From Cellulosimicrobium protaetiae (GTDB lineage: Bacteria; Actinomycetota; Actinomycetes; Actinomycetales; Cellulomonadaceae), in assembly GCF_009708005.2 (NCBI RefSeq), contig NZ_CP052758.1, positions 62,001 through 126,000 on the forward strand: a DNA stretch of 64,000 bases, in the 5' to 3' direction. A program made the translations under genes and the position numbers. Positions 24,909-34,049 of the stretch are shown in pieces. How positions within the stretch are numbered: the stretch's first letter is position 1; every line of letters begins with the position of its first letter. The notes under the pieces are model-generated. The model did no database searches. It saw nothing but the letters and a program-made list of their open reading frames with translations, and was not told the DNA's origin.

Positions 24909-25748
24909 CTACGGTGCCGTCTTCATCGCGGTCGTCCCCGACCCCGGACGTGGGGCGCGAGCGCGCTGACGTTGCGCGCGCTCGTACGCCGCCTGGCGCT
25001 TCAGGCCCGTCGCCGTCTTGCTCCACCGTGGCTGTGTGCCGAGCTCGCGCGCGATCTCCTTGAGCCGGGTCCGACGTCGCCGGGTCGGGTCGTACCGATC
25101 CGCGGCCAGGGAGGCGAGCACGAGCATCGTCAGGCTGGTGCCCAGCCAGGCCTCGTGTGCGCCGGGTCGCGGATCCGGGGACAGCGCGACCCCGGATTCG
25201 GTCCCGGTCCGTTCGGCGATGTAGCGGTCCGCCACGGCGGTCGAGGCGTGGCTCTCGCTCGCGGCGATCCTCCAGAACGAGTACAGGCGCAACCCTCCTT
25301 CGAGATCTTCGCAGCGCTCGCGGAACTTGCGTCCCGAGGACTTCATCTCGTCCTCGAGCTCGGCCAGGTACTGCTGGGTCGTAGCTCGGGCGTCCTCGTC
25401 GACGTCGCCACCGCTGTTCATGAACTCGGTGAAGGTCTGCTGCCGGTTCTGGGCGTGCTCGCTCATCAGGGCGCGCGCGGCTCGCACCCCGTAGGACTCG
25501 ATCCACAGCACTGTGACCGCGCACTCGATCAGCTGCCGCACGAGCGGTACGGCCGCCTGGTGCAGGCCCGCGTCGTCCAGGGCCCGGATCGCCCGGGCGA
25601 AGTGGTGGCAGTGGCTGACGAGCCCGAAGACGATGATGCCGAGCATGTGGTGCTCGCGCGTGCGCAGCGAGATCGTGCCCGCGTCCATCTCCCACGACGC
25701 GAGGATCTCGTCCATCCGTGACCGCACTGCCTCGGGCTCGATCGCCAT
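24909..25748 (-). CDS. DUF5677-like helical protein
   Basis: The 279-residue product is mostly helical, with HMLGIIVFGLVSHCHHFARA, LDDAGLHQAAVPLVRQLIEC and SFWRIAASESHAST. These resemble DUF5677-type proteins that are scattered through mobile elements and defence regions. The tail is basic (RWSKTATGLKRQAAYERAQR). A TAGGTT box ends exactly six bases before the ATG (25755-25760 on the plus coordinates), so the message is probably leaderless. No catalytic motif is evident and the function is unknown. Confidence 0.65.
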   Translation of the reverse strand: MAIEPEAVRSRMDEILASWEMDAGTISLRTREHHMLGIIVFGLVSHCHHFARAIRALDDAGLHQAAVPLVRQLIECAVTVLWIESYGVRAARALMSEHAQNRQQTFTEFMNSGGDVDEDARATTQQYLAELEDEMKSSGRKFRERCEDLEGGLRLYSFWRIAASESHASTAVADRYIAERTGTESGVALSPDPRPGAHEAWLGTSLTMLVLASLAADRYDPTRRRRTRLKEIARELGTQPRWSKTATGLKRQAAYERAQRQRARAPRPGSGTTAMKTAP

Positions 25749-25838
25749 CCCGGGAACCTACCGCGGACGCACGAGAAGCGGTCGCGCGGCACGTCCGCGC
25801 CTCCCGCGTCGACGTCGACGACGATCTTGCTGGAGATG

Positions 25839-25886
25839 ATCGAGCGCCCCGAGCCGCGCAGGGGGTCCGCGGCTGGGGCGCTCGAT
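25839..25886 (-). terminator. Long terminator hairpin after the T4SS operon
   Basis: ATCGAGCGCCCC (25839-25850) pairs with 25875-25886, and inside it AGCCGCG (25852-25858) pairs with CGCGGCT (25868-25874), giving about 19 paired bases with one bulge. It lies about 50 bp beyond the last stop of the leftward secretion operon. Confidence 0.8.
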
Positions 25887-25934
25887 GTGGTGGTGAGCGT
25901 ACCCGCACCCACCGATAACCGGGTGCGGTGTGGG

Positions 25935-27599
25935 TCAGGCGGTGGTGTAGCGGCGGATCGACCAGGCCATGGGCTCGTAGTACGTCGAGCCCTGGAGCTG
26001 GACGACCTCGACGTTCTTGCCGGGCCGCGGTGCGTGGATCATCTTCCCGTCGCCGAGGTAGATGCCCACGTGCCCGTAGGAGCCGGGTGCGCCCGATCCG
26101 TCCTGGCTGAACGAGATGACGTCCCCGGGCTGCAGCTGGGCCCAGTCTCGCGGCACGGGGGTGCCACGGGAGTCCTTGCCCTGCGCCTCGGCCGAGTGCG
26201 GCAGCGTGACCCCGGTCGCGTGGTGCACGGCGTAGATCACCAGGCCCGAGCAGTCGAACCCGACCGTGCTCGTGCCGTCCAGGCTCGCGCTGGAGTAGAT
26301 CCCGGTCGTCGGGCCGGTGGTGTCCCCGCCACCCCAGCTGTACGGGGTGCCCAGGTAGTGCTGCGCCGCGGCGACGATGCCCGCCCCGGTGCCGTCGCCC
26401 GGTCCCGAGCCCTCGCCCTGGCCGCCGTCCTGGCAGCCCTGCACCGCCCCGCCGGCGGGCAGGTTCGCCAGCAGCTGCGGGTCGTCGGTGAGGGTGGCGA
26501 CCATCTGCACCGCGTCGGGCCACCGGGACTCGTAGTGGTACGGATCGGCGTTGCGCTGCGCCTTGTGCGCCGCGATCGTCGGCTCGAGGTCGTGGTACCC
26601 GGGCACGCGCAGCAGGTAGTCGTAGAAGATGTTCGCCGCGCCGCTGGGGTCCATGCGCTGCTCGTATGGGCCTCGCTCAGGCCCGTTCTGGAAGAGCCCG
26701 ATCGTGTCCGCGCGCACCGCGTCCCCGTGGGCCACGTTCGTCAGGCTCGACTCGGCCATGGCCGTCATGACCGCGACGGTGATCGTCCACACGTCCAGCG
26801 ACCGCGCCTGCCCCGCCTTGATCACGTACGCCGCGTTGGTGACCTGCTCGCCCTTCCACGCCCCCACCTGCGCGGGCAGCGAGGAAACCACGGGCCGGGC
26901 GGTGCCGAGGTTGTCGTCAGGCGTCAGCGGTGCCGGGCCGATCTGCCCGCCCACGACCTGCCCGACCTCGCCGGCGCCGGCGACCTCGACGACAGCTGGC
27001 GCGAGCCCGCTCCCGCCCGGCGCCGGAACGATCAGGCCCTGTGCGGTCAGCCACGGCCGCGGGTCCACGGGCTTGCCGTTGACCTCGACCTCGAAGTGCA
27101 GGTGCTCCCCCGAGACGTTCCCGGTGCTGCCTTCGACCCCAAGCTGACGCCCTGCCCAGACCTGGTCACCGGTCACGACGCTGCGTGAGGCCAGGTGCAG
27201 GTACTTCGTCACCAAGCCGCCGCCGTGATCGACGACGACCATGTTCCCCCCGCCCGTGCTCGTCGGGGTCGACGAGACCACGCCGGCGCTCGCGGCCACG
27301 ATCGGGCCGCCGACCGCGACGGGGGCGAGGTCAATGCCGGCGTGCAGGCGGTACTGGCCGTGGTTGATCTGGCCGGGGTTGTGCCGCATGCCGAACTCGG
27401 AGGTGACCTTGAAGGCACCGGTCACGGGCATGCGCACCGGGCCGCCCGCGGGCATGACGGTCCCGACGGGCGAGTAGCACGCGCTCTGGCTCGACCCGCC
27501 GGCAGACAGGGTGATGACCGACATGAGCGCGAACAGCGCGTACACGCCGGGCAGGAGCAGCGCGGCCGCGACGACGGCGGCGATCGCGACCCTCTTCAC
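25935..27599 (-). CDS. Three-domain peptidoglycan hydrolase of the T4SS (M23 + transglycosylase-like + NlpC/P60)
   Basis: The 554-residue product has an N-terminal membrane anchor (VAIAAVVAAALLLPGVYALF), an M23/LytM-type domain (about 75-190; HAGIDLAP, GGGLVTKYLHL, SGEHLHFEVEVNG), a transglycosylase-like middle (about 255-400; VAVMTAMAESSLTNV, DTIGLFQ) and a C-terminal NlpC/P60 domain (about 425-554; TVGFDCSGLVIYAVHHATG with the catalytic Cys, SYGHVGIYLGDG with the His). Such enzymes open the wall for the conjugation channel (VirB1-like role). The GTG start overlaps the previous stop as GTGA, indicating translational coupling. Combining three hydrolase types in one chain is unusual; two is common. 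Confidence 0.9.
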   Translation of the reverse strand: MKRVAIAAVVAAALLLPGVYALFALMSVITLSAGGSSQSACYSPVGTVMPAGGPVRMPVTGAFKVTSEFGMRHNPGQINHGQYRLHAGIDLAPVAVGGPIVAASAGVVSSTPTSTGGGNMVVVDHGGGLVTKYLHLASRSVVTGDQVWAGRQLGVEGSTGNVSGEHLHFEVEVNGKPVDPRPWLTAQGLIVPAPGGSGLAPAVVEVAGAGEVGQVVGGQIGPAPLTPDDNLGTARPVVSSLPAQVGAWKGEQVTNAAYVIKAGQARSLDVWTITVAVMTAMAESSLTNVAHGDAVRADTIGLFQNGPERGPYEQRMDPSGAANIFYDYLLRVPGYHDLEPTIAAHKAQRNADPYHYESRWPDAVQMVATLTDDPQLLANLPAGGAVQGCQDGGQGEGSGPGDGTGAGIVAAAQHYLGTPYSWGGGDTTGPTTGIYSSASLDGTSTVGFDCSGLVIYAVHHATGVTLPHSAEAQGKDSRGTPVPRDWAQLQPGDVISFSQDGSGAPGSYGHVGIYLGDGKMIHAPRPGKNVEVVQLQGSTYYEPMAWSIRRYTTA

Positions 27600-28234
27600 A
27601 GCGCACCCACCGGGGCCGGCTCCGGGGTTGCCCGGGCGACGCGGACCCCTTCGGGCCCGGTCATCATCTCGACGAGGTAGACGCCGGCGTCGGTCTGGAC
27701 GCGCGCGATCGTGAGCAGGTGCGCGGGTGCGTCCGTGGGCACGATGCCCAGGCTCGCGAGCACCTGGGTGTAGGGCACGGCCTGCGGGTCGACGCCGGCG
27801 TAGTCCTGCTGCCCCTGCTCGGTCAGCAGCGGTTCTACCCGAGCCCACCACTGCTCGGGCGTGACGTCACCGTTGGGGCGGGCGAACGCCTCGAGGAACG
27901 CCGCGGCCGCGCGCTCGTACGTCGCGAGCTCGGCCGCTTGCCGCTCGTCGCGCGCGACGACGCTCTCGCCCGGGGCCACGGGTTCGCCCTCGCTCTCCCC
28001 CAGCTCGAGGTCCTCCTGGGCGTCCTCGAGCTCGGTGTCGGCGCTCGCGGGCGTAGTGGGTTCGGGTGCTGTGGTGGGTGGGGCCGGGTCGGCGCTGGGT
28101 GTGGGCGTAGTGGTCGGTGTCGGCGCCGTGGTGGGCTCGGTGGTGGGTGCGGGGTCGGCGGGTTGGGGTCGCAGGAGCCACCAGCCCAGGAGCAGCAGGG
28201 CGGCGATGAGGGCGGGGACGAGCAGGCGGCGCAT
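27596..28234 (-). CDS. Membrane-anchored protein of the T4SS operon, function unknown
   Basis: The 212-residue product has an N-terminal signal anchor (RRLLVPALIAALLLLGWWLL), a Thr/Pro-rich linker (about 25-65) and a soluble alpha/beta domain (about 95-205; TYERAAAAFLEAFARPNGD, WWARVEPLLTEQGQQDYAG, VYLVEMMTGPEGVRVA). The layout recalls NTF2-like/VirB8-like extracellular domains found in conjugation operons, but similarity is weak. GGGAGGTGA precedes the ATG. It is translationally coupled to the hydrolase gene downstream. Confidence 0.7.
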   Translation of the reverse strand: MRRLLVPALIAALLLLGWWLLRPQPADPAPTTEPTTAPTPTTTPTPSADPAPPTTAPEPTTPASADTELEDAQEDLELGESEGEPVAPGESVVARDERQAAELATYERAAAAFLEAFARPNGDVTPEQWWARVEPLLTEQGQQDYAGVDPQAVPYTQVLASLGIVPTDAPAHLLTIARVQTDAGVYLVEMMTGPEGVRVARATPEPAPVGAL

Positions 28235-28240
28235 CGCTGG

Positions 28241-30451
28241 TCACCTCCCGTCACGGCGCGCGGCCGCGCGACGGCTGGGGTCGGCGAGCTTGGCGCGCAG
28301 GCGCGCGGCGGCGTCCGTGTCGACGGGCCGGTGCTCGATCACGCGCGGCGCCGTGGCGCGGGGCGCGGCGGGCGCCGGGGCGGGGCGGGCGGGGGCGGCG
28401 GAGTGCCGCCCGGGAGCCTTGCCCGGTGCCGTGATCCTCTTGCCCGCCGTCGCGGGCCCTGCCTTGCCCTCGGTGTAGACCGGTGCGGCGGTGGCGCGCG
28501 GCGGTGCTGCGGGACGGGCCCGGGTCACGGTCCGCGCACTGCCGCCGACCATCTTGGCCTGCAGGGCGACGCGTCGTGCGGTGCGGGCGGCGTTGACCGT
28601 CTTGGCGGCGCCTCGCACGAGCGTCGAGGTGCCGCCGCTGGCGTAGGCCAGGACGGCGTTCGTCCCGGCGCGCGCGAGCCCGCCCATGGCCTTGCGGCCC
28701 TTGCCGGCAGCCTCGATGCGCTTCATCTGCGAGCTCGGGCCGACGGGCAGCTGGGCCTGACGGCCCCGCTTGCCGACCGGTAGCGCGTCACGCTGCGCGC
28801 CGACGGGGAGGCCGTCGCGCTGGGCCCCGGTGCCGAGCTGTGCTCGCTCGTCGCCCGCGGGCAGACCTCGGCGGTTCCCGCCGGGCAGCTGAGGCGCACC
28901 GCTGGGTCCCGGGCCGCCATCCTGGCCGGGCGGCACCTGCGGCCCGGGAGGCCCGGGCGGGTTCTGCGGGTAGATGTCTCCGGCGTCGACGGGCGGGCGG
29001 GGGCCGCGCGGGACCCCGCCGAGCACGACCAGCTGCTGGCGCTGATCGATGAACGTACGCGCCGGCTCCTGGGGCGCGGGGACCGGACGGCGGCGCAGAT
29101 GCGCGAGGGACGACACGGCCGACGCGGCGGTGGCGGCGGTCAGGCCGGGCATCCGCTGCGGCATGCGCGTCGGCCCGCCACCGCCGGGCCGCTGCGCCAT
29201 CCAGGCCGCCATGCGGCTGCTCATGTCCTTCATCCGCGCGTTCTGGCGCCAGTACACGACCAGGCCGGCGACGATCACGATGTCCGCGATCACGAAGGCG
29301 CGCGCCGCGCCGCCGCCCGCCTCGGACGCGAACAGCGACTGGATCACCATCAGGAAGATCGACAGGAAGATCGAGGCGAACACGATGATGAGCAGCGACA
29401 CGATCGTCTCGGCCGCACCCAGCATGAGCGACCCGCGACCTCCGCCGGGCAGAAGCCCGGTCACGAGGGTGACGATCGACTTCGCTGCCTGGTACATGGC
29501 CCGCACGCCGGCGGTGATCACGCCGCCGCCGAGTACCAGGCCGAGCAGGAGCACGACGAAGGCCGCGGGCATGACGACGACGGCCCCCAGGGCCATGCCC
29601 GAGGATGGGCTGCCGGCGTAGTCCCCGAGCGTGTCGTCGCACTTGCCGACCGCGTCACGGATGTCGGACTTCCCGCCGTACGGGCCTGCGCGCACGATGT
29701 CGTTGTACGCGGCCTCGCACGGTCCCCCGTCGAGCACCTCGCCGAAGTTGATCATCTGGGTCGGCTGGCGCACGAACGTGTCGACGAGCGCCCCGGTCTG
29801 CGCCGCCCGCAGCTCGTCGGGGCTCTGGCCCTCACCGTCCCCGGTAGCGAGCTCGGCCGCGAGAGTCTGCCCCATCTGCCCGGCCTGCACGATCAGCCCG
29901 TCCGGGCCCGCGACGAACCGCACCGGCTGGGCCAGCACTCCAGACGCCAGGGCTGCGATCACGCAGGCGATTAGGACCTCGTACACCGCGGTCGACGTGC
30001 GCCCGCGGACCATCAAGAACATGGCGAGCAGCGCCGTGATCGTCAGGAAAGTCGGCACCGGCCCGATCTGCTTGACCACCTGCTGCATCGCGTCACCGAT
30101 CGTCAGCAGCGGTGCCGCGATCGTGCTCACCCAGCTGAACGAGAGCACCCAGTCCAAGAACCACAGCGCGAGCGCGCAGTACCCCCGGTACAGCCCCCAG
30201 CACCCGTCCGTGATCGAGGCCCAGAAGAACTTGTCCGGGCTCGTGATCCCGCCACGGTTGAGCGACAGCTCGAGGTTCCACAGGTTGATCCCGCGGCTGT
30301 CCAGCAGCTCGATCCACGCCAGCGCCCCCGGAGTCTGCGACCCCGGGTTCAACGGCGCCGCGCTCGCGGCGCTCGCGGGCACCACGACGAGCGCGACAAC
30401 GCCGGTGATGACGCTGGCGAGGAAGGTCAGGGTGCGGTGGAGGCGGGTCAT
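28241..30451 (-). CDS. VirB6/TrbL-like polytopic conjugation protein
   Basis: The 736-residue product has a cleavable N-terminal signal (to about residue 35), six or more membrane segments between about 85 and 440 (FLTITALLAMFLMVRG, YEVLIACVIAALASGVL, GAVVVMPAAFVVLLLGLVLG, IVSLLIIVFASIFLSIFLMV), and a long basic Pro/Gly/Arg-rich cytoplasmic tail (about 450-736). That matches VirB6/TrbL-type channel proteins of actinobacterial conjugation systems. ATG 30451 overlaps the VirB4 stop as ATGA. The tail has a near-repeat RDGLPVGAQ / RDALPVGKR. Confidence 0.82.
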   Translation of the reverse strand: MTRLHRTLTFLASVITGVVALVVVPASAASAAPLNPGSQTPGALAWIELLDSRGINLWNLELSLNRGGITSPDKFFWASITDGCWGLYRGYCALALWFLDWVLSFSWVSTIAAPLLTIGDAMQQVVKQIGPVPTFLTITALLAMFLMVRGRTSTAVYEVLIACVIAALASGVLAQPVRFVAGPDGLIVQAGQMGQTLAAELATGDGEGQSPDELRAAQTGALVDTFVRQPTQMINFGEVLDGGPCEAAYNDIVRAGPYGGKSDIRDAVGKCDDTLGDYAGSPSSGMALGAVVVMPAAFVVLLLGLVLGGGVITAGVRAMYQAAKSIVTLVTGLLPGGGRGSLMLGAAETIVSLLIIVFASIFLSIFLMVIQSLFASEAGGGAARAFVIADIVIVAGLVVYWRQNARMKDMSSRMAAWMAQRPGGGGPTRMPQRMPGLTAATAASAVSSLAHLRRRPVPAPQEPARTFIDQRQQLVVLGGVPRGPRPPVDAGDIYPQNPPGPPGPQVPPGQDGGPGPSGAPQLPGGNRRGLPAGDERAQLGTGAQRDGLPVGAQRDALPVGKRGRQAQLPVGPSSQMKRIEAAGKGRKAMGGLARAGTNAVLAYASGGTSTLVRGAAKTVNAARTARRVALQAKMVGGSARTVTRARPAAPPRATAAPVYTEGKAGPATAGKRITAPGKAPGRHSAAPARPAPAPAAPRATAPRVIEHRPVDTDAAARLRAKLADPSRRAAARRDGR

Positions 30452-33003
30452 GCGGCGTCTCGCTTGGTGCGTGCGGCGGTGCCGCCGGCGGTGATGGCGG
30501 CTGCGCGGTCGGCGCGGGCCGGCAGCAGGATCTTGATCCGCCCGACGTTGCCCGACATGTCGCGCATGGTGGCCTCGCCCCGGCGGTGCTCGGGGACCTC
30601 GCGGCCGTCGGCGCCCAGGGGCGAGGTGTCCTTGGTGACCATCTCGATGAGCTGCTCGTCCTCGGGGTCGAGGTCGAGCCAGGCCAGGCCGCGCTTGGCC
30701 AGGGTCACGTCGCGGTGCCGCATGAGGATGCGCGTGGGGATCAGGCCGCGCAGCGTGGGCGAGCCGAAGTCGGCCTCCGGGTCGTGGGAGTCGAGCATCA
30801 CGATGGCGCGGTGCTTGCGGCCGTCGCGGACGAAGTCGACGATCTCGCGCTCGCCCTCGAAGGAGATCGTCATGGAGTGCGCCTCGGAGACGACGAACCC
30901 GGCCAGGCGGGAGGTGTCGGCGAAGCAGATCTCGCGGGCGAGCGCGGCGATGAGGGCGTTGAGGGCGCGCCCGAAGAGCTTCTCGAGGCTGAGCTGCTTG
31001 AACAGGTGCTCGTGCTCGAGTTCCTCGCGCGAGGGCAGCATCAGCGTGTGGGTGCGGATGACCATCGCCGGGGTGCTCAGGTCCAGGGGCGGCACGTCGC
31101 CGTCGAAGATGACGCGCCCGATGTCCTTGCGCGCGAACACCTTGATCAGGCGCGCGAGATCGCTCGCGCCCGGAAGGGTGCAGCCCTCCTCCAGGTGCGT
31201 CAGGAGCGCGCCGGCGGAGCCGAGCTGGTAGCGCTGGAGGTACTTCGGGTCCAGGACCTCCGAGAGCAAGATGCCGAGCTCGTCGGTGGGGCGCACGTTC
31301 AGCAGGGGGGTGAGGAACGTCTGCATGACGCGGCTGCCGAGCACGGGCCCGAAGACGCGCAGCGGGTCCAGGGACACCAGCGGGTCGGCGACGTTGACGA
31401 CGACGGCGCTGGTGCGCCCCTGCGTCCACGACGCCCACTCGCCCTTCGCGGTGCGGTCGGCGATGACGAGCTGTCCGCCGCGGTCGATGACGTCGCCGGC
31501 GAGCTTCATCAGCGTCGCGGTCTTGCCGGCGCCGAGTTCGCCGGCGACGGCGAGGGACCCGGAGATGTTGCGGTCGGAGGCGCCGTCGAGGTCGTGCAGC
31601 ACGACGCTCGTCGGCCCGCAGGGAACGTTGGGCGCCATGAGCGGGCCGTGGGCGATGTTCAGGCCGAGCGCGCTGCCCTTGGAGTCACCGAGTCGTACGG
31701 AGGCGAACGGGATCGTTGCGGCCAGCGCCTTGCTGGTGGTGATCTGCGCGAACTCGCGCACGACCTGGGTCGAGGGGACCCCCGGGTGCATCGCCCACCA
31801 CAGCTCCTCCTGGGCGCCGAGCGGGATCGCGAGCTTGTACCCGGTGTCGGCGAGGTAGCGCGACAGGGCGTGCGCCTGGATGCGTGCGGAGTCCGCGGTG
31901 GGGCCCGCGACGGCGAACAGGATCGTCGCCTGGGCCTCGACCTCGTTCTTGTCGCTCTCGAGCGTGGCGACGTACTCGGCGAGGTCGCCGGCGACGCGGT
32001 CGAGCATGTTCAGGCCGTGGCTGACCTCGCCGTCGCGCTGGGTGTACTGCTCGTTGAGGTTGCGCAGCGCCTTCTGGTTGCGGCTTGCGACCGCGGTCGA
32101 GGCCTTGATCGACAGGCGGATGGCCCAGTCGACGTCGAGGCCGGACTCGTCGATGCGGCCGATGATCTCGCTGCCGGGGAATGCCATGCCGGCGTCCGGG
32201 ACGTCGCTGATGGCGGCCAGGCACTGGTAGCTCGCCTCGACGTCCTCGGCGGCCGTCGAGTCCACGATCTTCAGGAAGCGGCGCTTGACCGGGTTCGCAC
32301 GCGCGAGCGGGTTCGTCTGGTCGCTTTGCCCACCCTCGTCCAGCAGCGGCGACCCCAGCGCGGCGCCCGACCTCGGGACGAGCAGCTCGCGCGCCACGAC
32401 GTCCTCGGCCTCGGGCAGGTCGAGGTCCTGGAACAGGCCGCGCCGCAGCGCGTGCTGGTGCAGCCAGACCATCTGGGCCGGCGTCGCCGGGCGCGCCTCG
32501 AACGGCCCCGGGATCCGCTCGGCGATCTGGGCGGCCTGCACCAGCCGGCGCTCGACGTCCGCGGCCCGCATCGCCGCCCGCGGCAGCCCCAGCATGTCTC
32601 GCAGGTCCGCCGTCGCCGCCCGCACCGGCTCCACGACCCGGTCCGTCGCCTTGTCCACCCCCAGCGGCACCGACAGCCAGTACACGCGCTGCCCCGGACC
32701 GATCTCGTCCAGCGAGTCCAGCGTCGCCTCGCACTCGGCCACCCAGTCCGGGCACCGCTCGACGTCGACGTCCTCGAGCATCTTGGACACGATCACCGCC
32801 GGGTCCAGACCAGACCTGACCCCCAGCAGCAACGACTCACCGGGCAGGCCGCGCAGCAGCGCCGTGTGCAGCGCGCGCACGCCCCGCTTGTCCTTCGTGG
32901 GGCGCAGGCCGTACGGCAGACCGGTCAGGATCCAGTCTGCCCAGACCGTGCCGGACCGGGTCCAGCGCAGGTTCGCGGCCATCGAACGGGTCGGGGTGCG
33001 CAT
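30448..33003 (-). CDS. VirB4/TraC-like T4SS ATPase
   Basis: The 851-residue product belongs to the actinobacterial VirB4-like (SCO6880-type) ATPases. The N-terminal half (RVYWLSVPLGVDK, AQMVWLHQHALRRGL) precedes an ATPase domain with Walker A GELGAGKTATL at about residue 475 and HGPLMAPNVPCGPTSVVLHD just before it. The expected Walker B acidic pair reads VVSEAHSMT, with Ser where Asp is usual. A C-terminal GRKHRAIVMLDSHDPEADFG box follows. These ATPases energise substrate transport and pilus assembly at the inner face of the membrane. Start and stop overlap neighbours by one and four bases, so it is tightly coupled in the operon. Confidence 0.9.
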   Translation of the reverse strand: MRTPTRSMAANLRWTRSGTVWADWILTGLPYGLRPTKDKRGVRALHTALLRGLPGESLLLGVRSGLDPAVIVSKMLEDVDVERCPDWVAECEATLDSLDEIGPGQRVYWLSVPLGVDKATDRVVEPVRAATADLRDMLGLPRAAMRAADVERRLVQAAQIAERIPGPFEARPATPAQMVWLHQHALRRGLFQDLDLPEAEDVVARELLVPRSGAALGSPLLDEGGQSDQTNPLARANPVKRRFLKIVDSTAAEDVEASYQCLAAISDVPDAGMAFPGSEIIGRIDESGLDVDWAIRLSIKASTAVASRNQKALRNLNEQYTQRDGEVSHGLNMLDRVAGDLAEYVATLESDKNEVEAQATILFAVAGPTADSARIQAHALSRYLADTGYKLAIPLGAQEELWWAMHPGVPSTQVVREFAQITTSKALAATIPFASVRLGDSKGSALGLNIAHGPLMAPNVPCGPTSVVLHDLDGASDRNISGSLAVAGELGAGKTATLMKLAGDVIDRGGQLVIADRTAKGEWASWTQGRTSAVVVNVADPLVSLDPLRVFGPVLGSRVMQTFLTPLLNVRPTDELGILLSEVLDPKYLQRYQLGSAGALLTHLEEGCTLPGASDLARLIKVFARKDIGRVIFDGDVPPLDLSTPAMVIRTHTLMLPSREELEHEHLFKQLSLEKLFGRALNALIAALAREICFADTSRLAGFVVSEAHSMTISFEGEREIVDFVRDGRKHRAIVMLDSHDPEADFGSPTLRGLIPTRILMRHRDVTLAKRGLAWLDLDPEDEQLIEMVTKDTSPLGADGREVPEHRRGEATMRDMSGNVGRIKILLPARADRAAAITAGGTAARTKRDAA

Positions 33004-33656
33004 CAGTCGTCCTCCTGCTGGTGCGTCGAACCGGCAGAGGCCAGCAGCTGCTGGACCCCCGTGAGAGCTGGAGCTGGTGCCTGCACGGCACGCGCCGTCG
33101 CCGGCGTGGGGCGCAGCGGGCCCGGCCGACGCACCAGCGTCAGCGGCCGCTCAGGCTCGCGTCCGCGACGACGTCGCCGACCACCGCGCCGCTCAGGCGA
33201 CCTCGAACCCAGCGCCGCGTCGTCCACGTCGGCAACCGGGGTGCAGCGGTTGACGACCACCCGCGAACCCACGACATGCGGGGGGCGAATACGCAGCGCC
33301 GTCCCGCCCAGGACACCCTGGGCGGGACGCGACAACGCCCGCACCGCACCCGCCGCCATCGACAGCGGGTTGCGCATACCGACCGGCAGCTTGCCGACCA
33401 GCAGAGTCACCCCGTACGCGACACCGAGCACCACCACGGCGTTACCGATCAACCCGAACTGGCCCCACAGCCACGTGGTCTTCAACCCCACGACCAGGAC
33501 CAACACACCGGCGCCGAGCTGGGTGTACGTGTACGGCCCGCCCCAGATCGTCCCGCCACTCGGCGTCTTCCCGATCAGCTGCGGGAACTTCCGGGCACGC
33601 GTATACCACCGGACCACCTCGTAGCCCGGATCCTCAGACCGCGGAGCGCTCGCCAT
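33003..33656 (-). CDS. PrgI/SCO6881-like membrane protein of the T4SS
   Basis: The 217-residue product has two adjacent membrane helices (about 50-95: LGAGVLVLVVGLKTTWLW and LIGNAVVVLGVAYGVTLLVG), a conserved N-terminus (RWYTRARKFPQLIGKTPSGG) and a basic, Arg-rich C-terminus. Genes of this size and topology precede VirB4 in actinobacterial conjugation operons and may correspond to VirB3/PrgI. The stop overlaps the VirB4 start by one base (TGATG). Confidence 0.75.
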   Translation of the reverse strand: MASAPRSEDPGYEVVRWYTRARKFPQLIGKTPSGGTIWGGPYTYTQLGAGVLVLVVGLKTTWLWGQFGLIGNAVVVLGVAYGVTLLVGKLPVGMRNPLSMAAGAVRALSRPAQGVLGGTALRIRPPHVVGSRVVVNRCTPVADVDDAALGSRSPERRGGRRRRRGREPERPLTLVRRPGPLRPTPATARAVQAPAPALTGVQQLLASAGSTHQQEDD

Positions 33657-33668
33657 CGCCCAACCGAC

Positions 33669-34034
33669 CTAGACGTCGAAGTGCAGGGACGGCACCACCT
33701 GCACCTGCTCCGACACGACACCGACGGCCAGGTCCTCGTCGACCATGTCCTTCACCTTCGTGACGTTGAAAACGCCCCAGATGAACACCCCAGCCGCCAG
33801 CAGCGAGATGACGATGCGGGCCATCGCACCCCGCGACGCGAGCGCCTGCCAGATCACGAAGATGATGCCGAGCGTGATAGCCACACCCCGCGCCAGAGTC
33901 TGCGCGCTCGTGTTGAGGTCAGTCGCCTTCCCGATCAGCCCACCCCCGTCCTGCGCCGCCATGACGACAGCACCGGGGTCGACAGACGCGACGTGAACAG
34001 AGGCCTCCTGGGCCAAAGCCATGAACGTAGACAT
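33669..34034 (-). CDS. Small two-helix membrane protein, VirB2/TrbC-like
   Basis: The 121-residue product has two membrane helices (about 50-66, VAITLGIIFVIWQALA, and 72-90, ARIVISLLAAGVFIWGV) separated by a short polar loop (SRGAMAR), the topology of VirB2/TrbC-type subunits. No signal peptide cleavage site is obvious. It lies between the VirB8-like and PrgI-like genes of the operon. AGGAGGAGCACGACAAC-type purine-rich sequence precedes the ATG. Confidence 0.7.
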   Translation of the reverse strand: MSTFMALAQEASVHVASVDPGAVVMAAQDGGGLIGKATDLNTSAQTLARGVAITLGIIFVIWQALASRGAMARIVISLLAAGVFIWGVFNVTKVKDMVDEDLAVGVVSEQVQVVPSLHFDV

Positions 34035-34049
34035 GTTGTCGTGCTCCTC

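Noticed and set aside
24595-26523. A 642-codon minus-strand frame spanning three genes
   Set aside because: It overlaps OGG-like, DUF5677-like and NlpC/P60 genes in the wrong frame and shows no domain.
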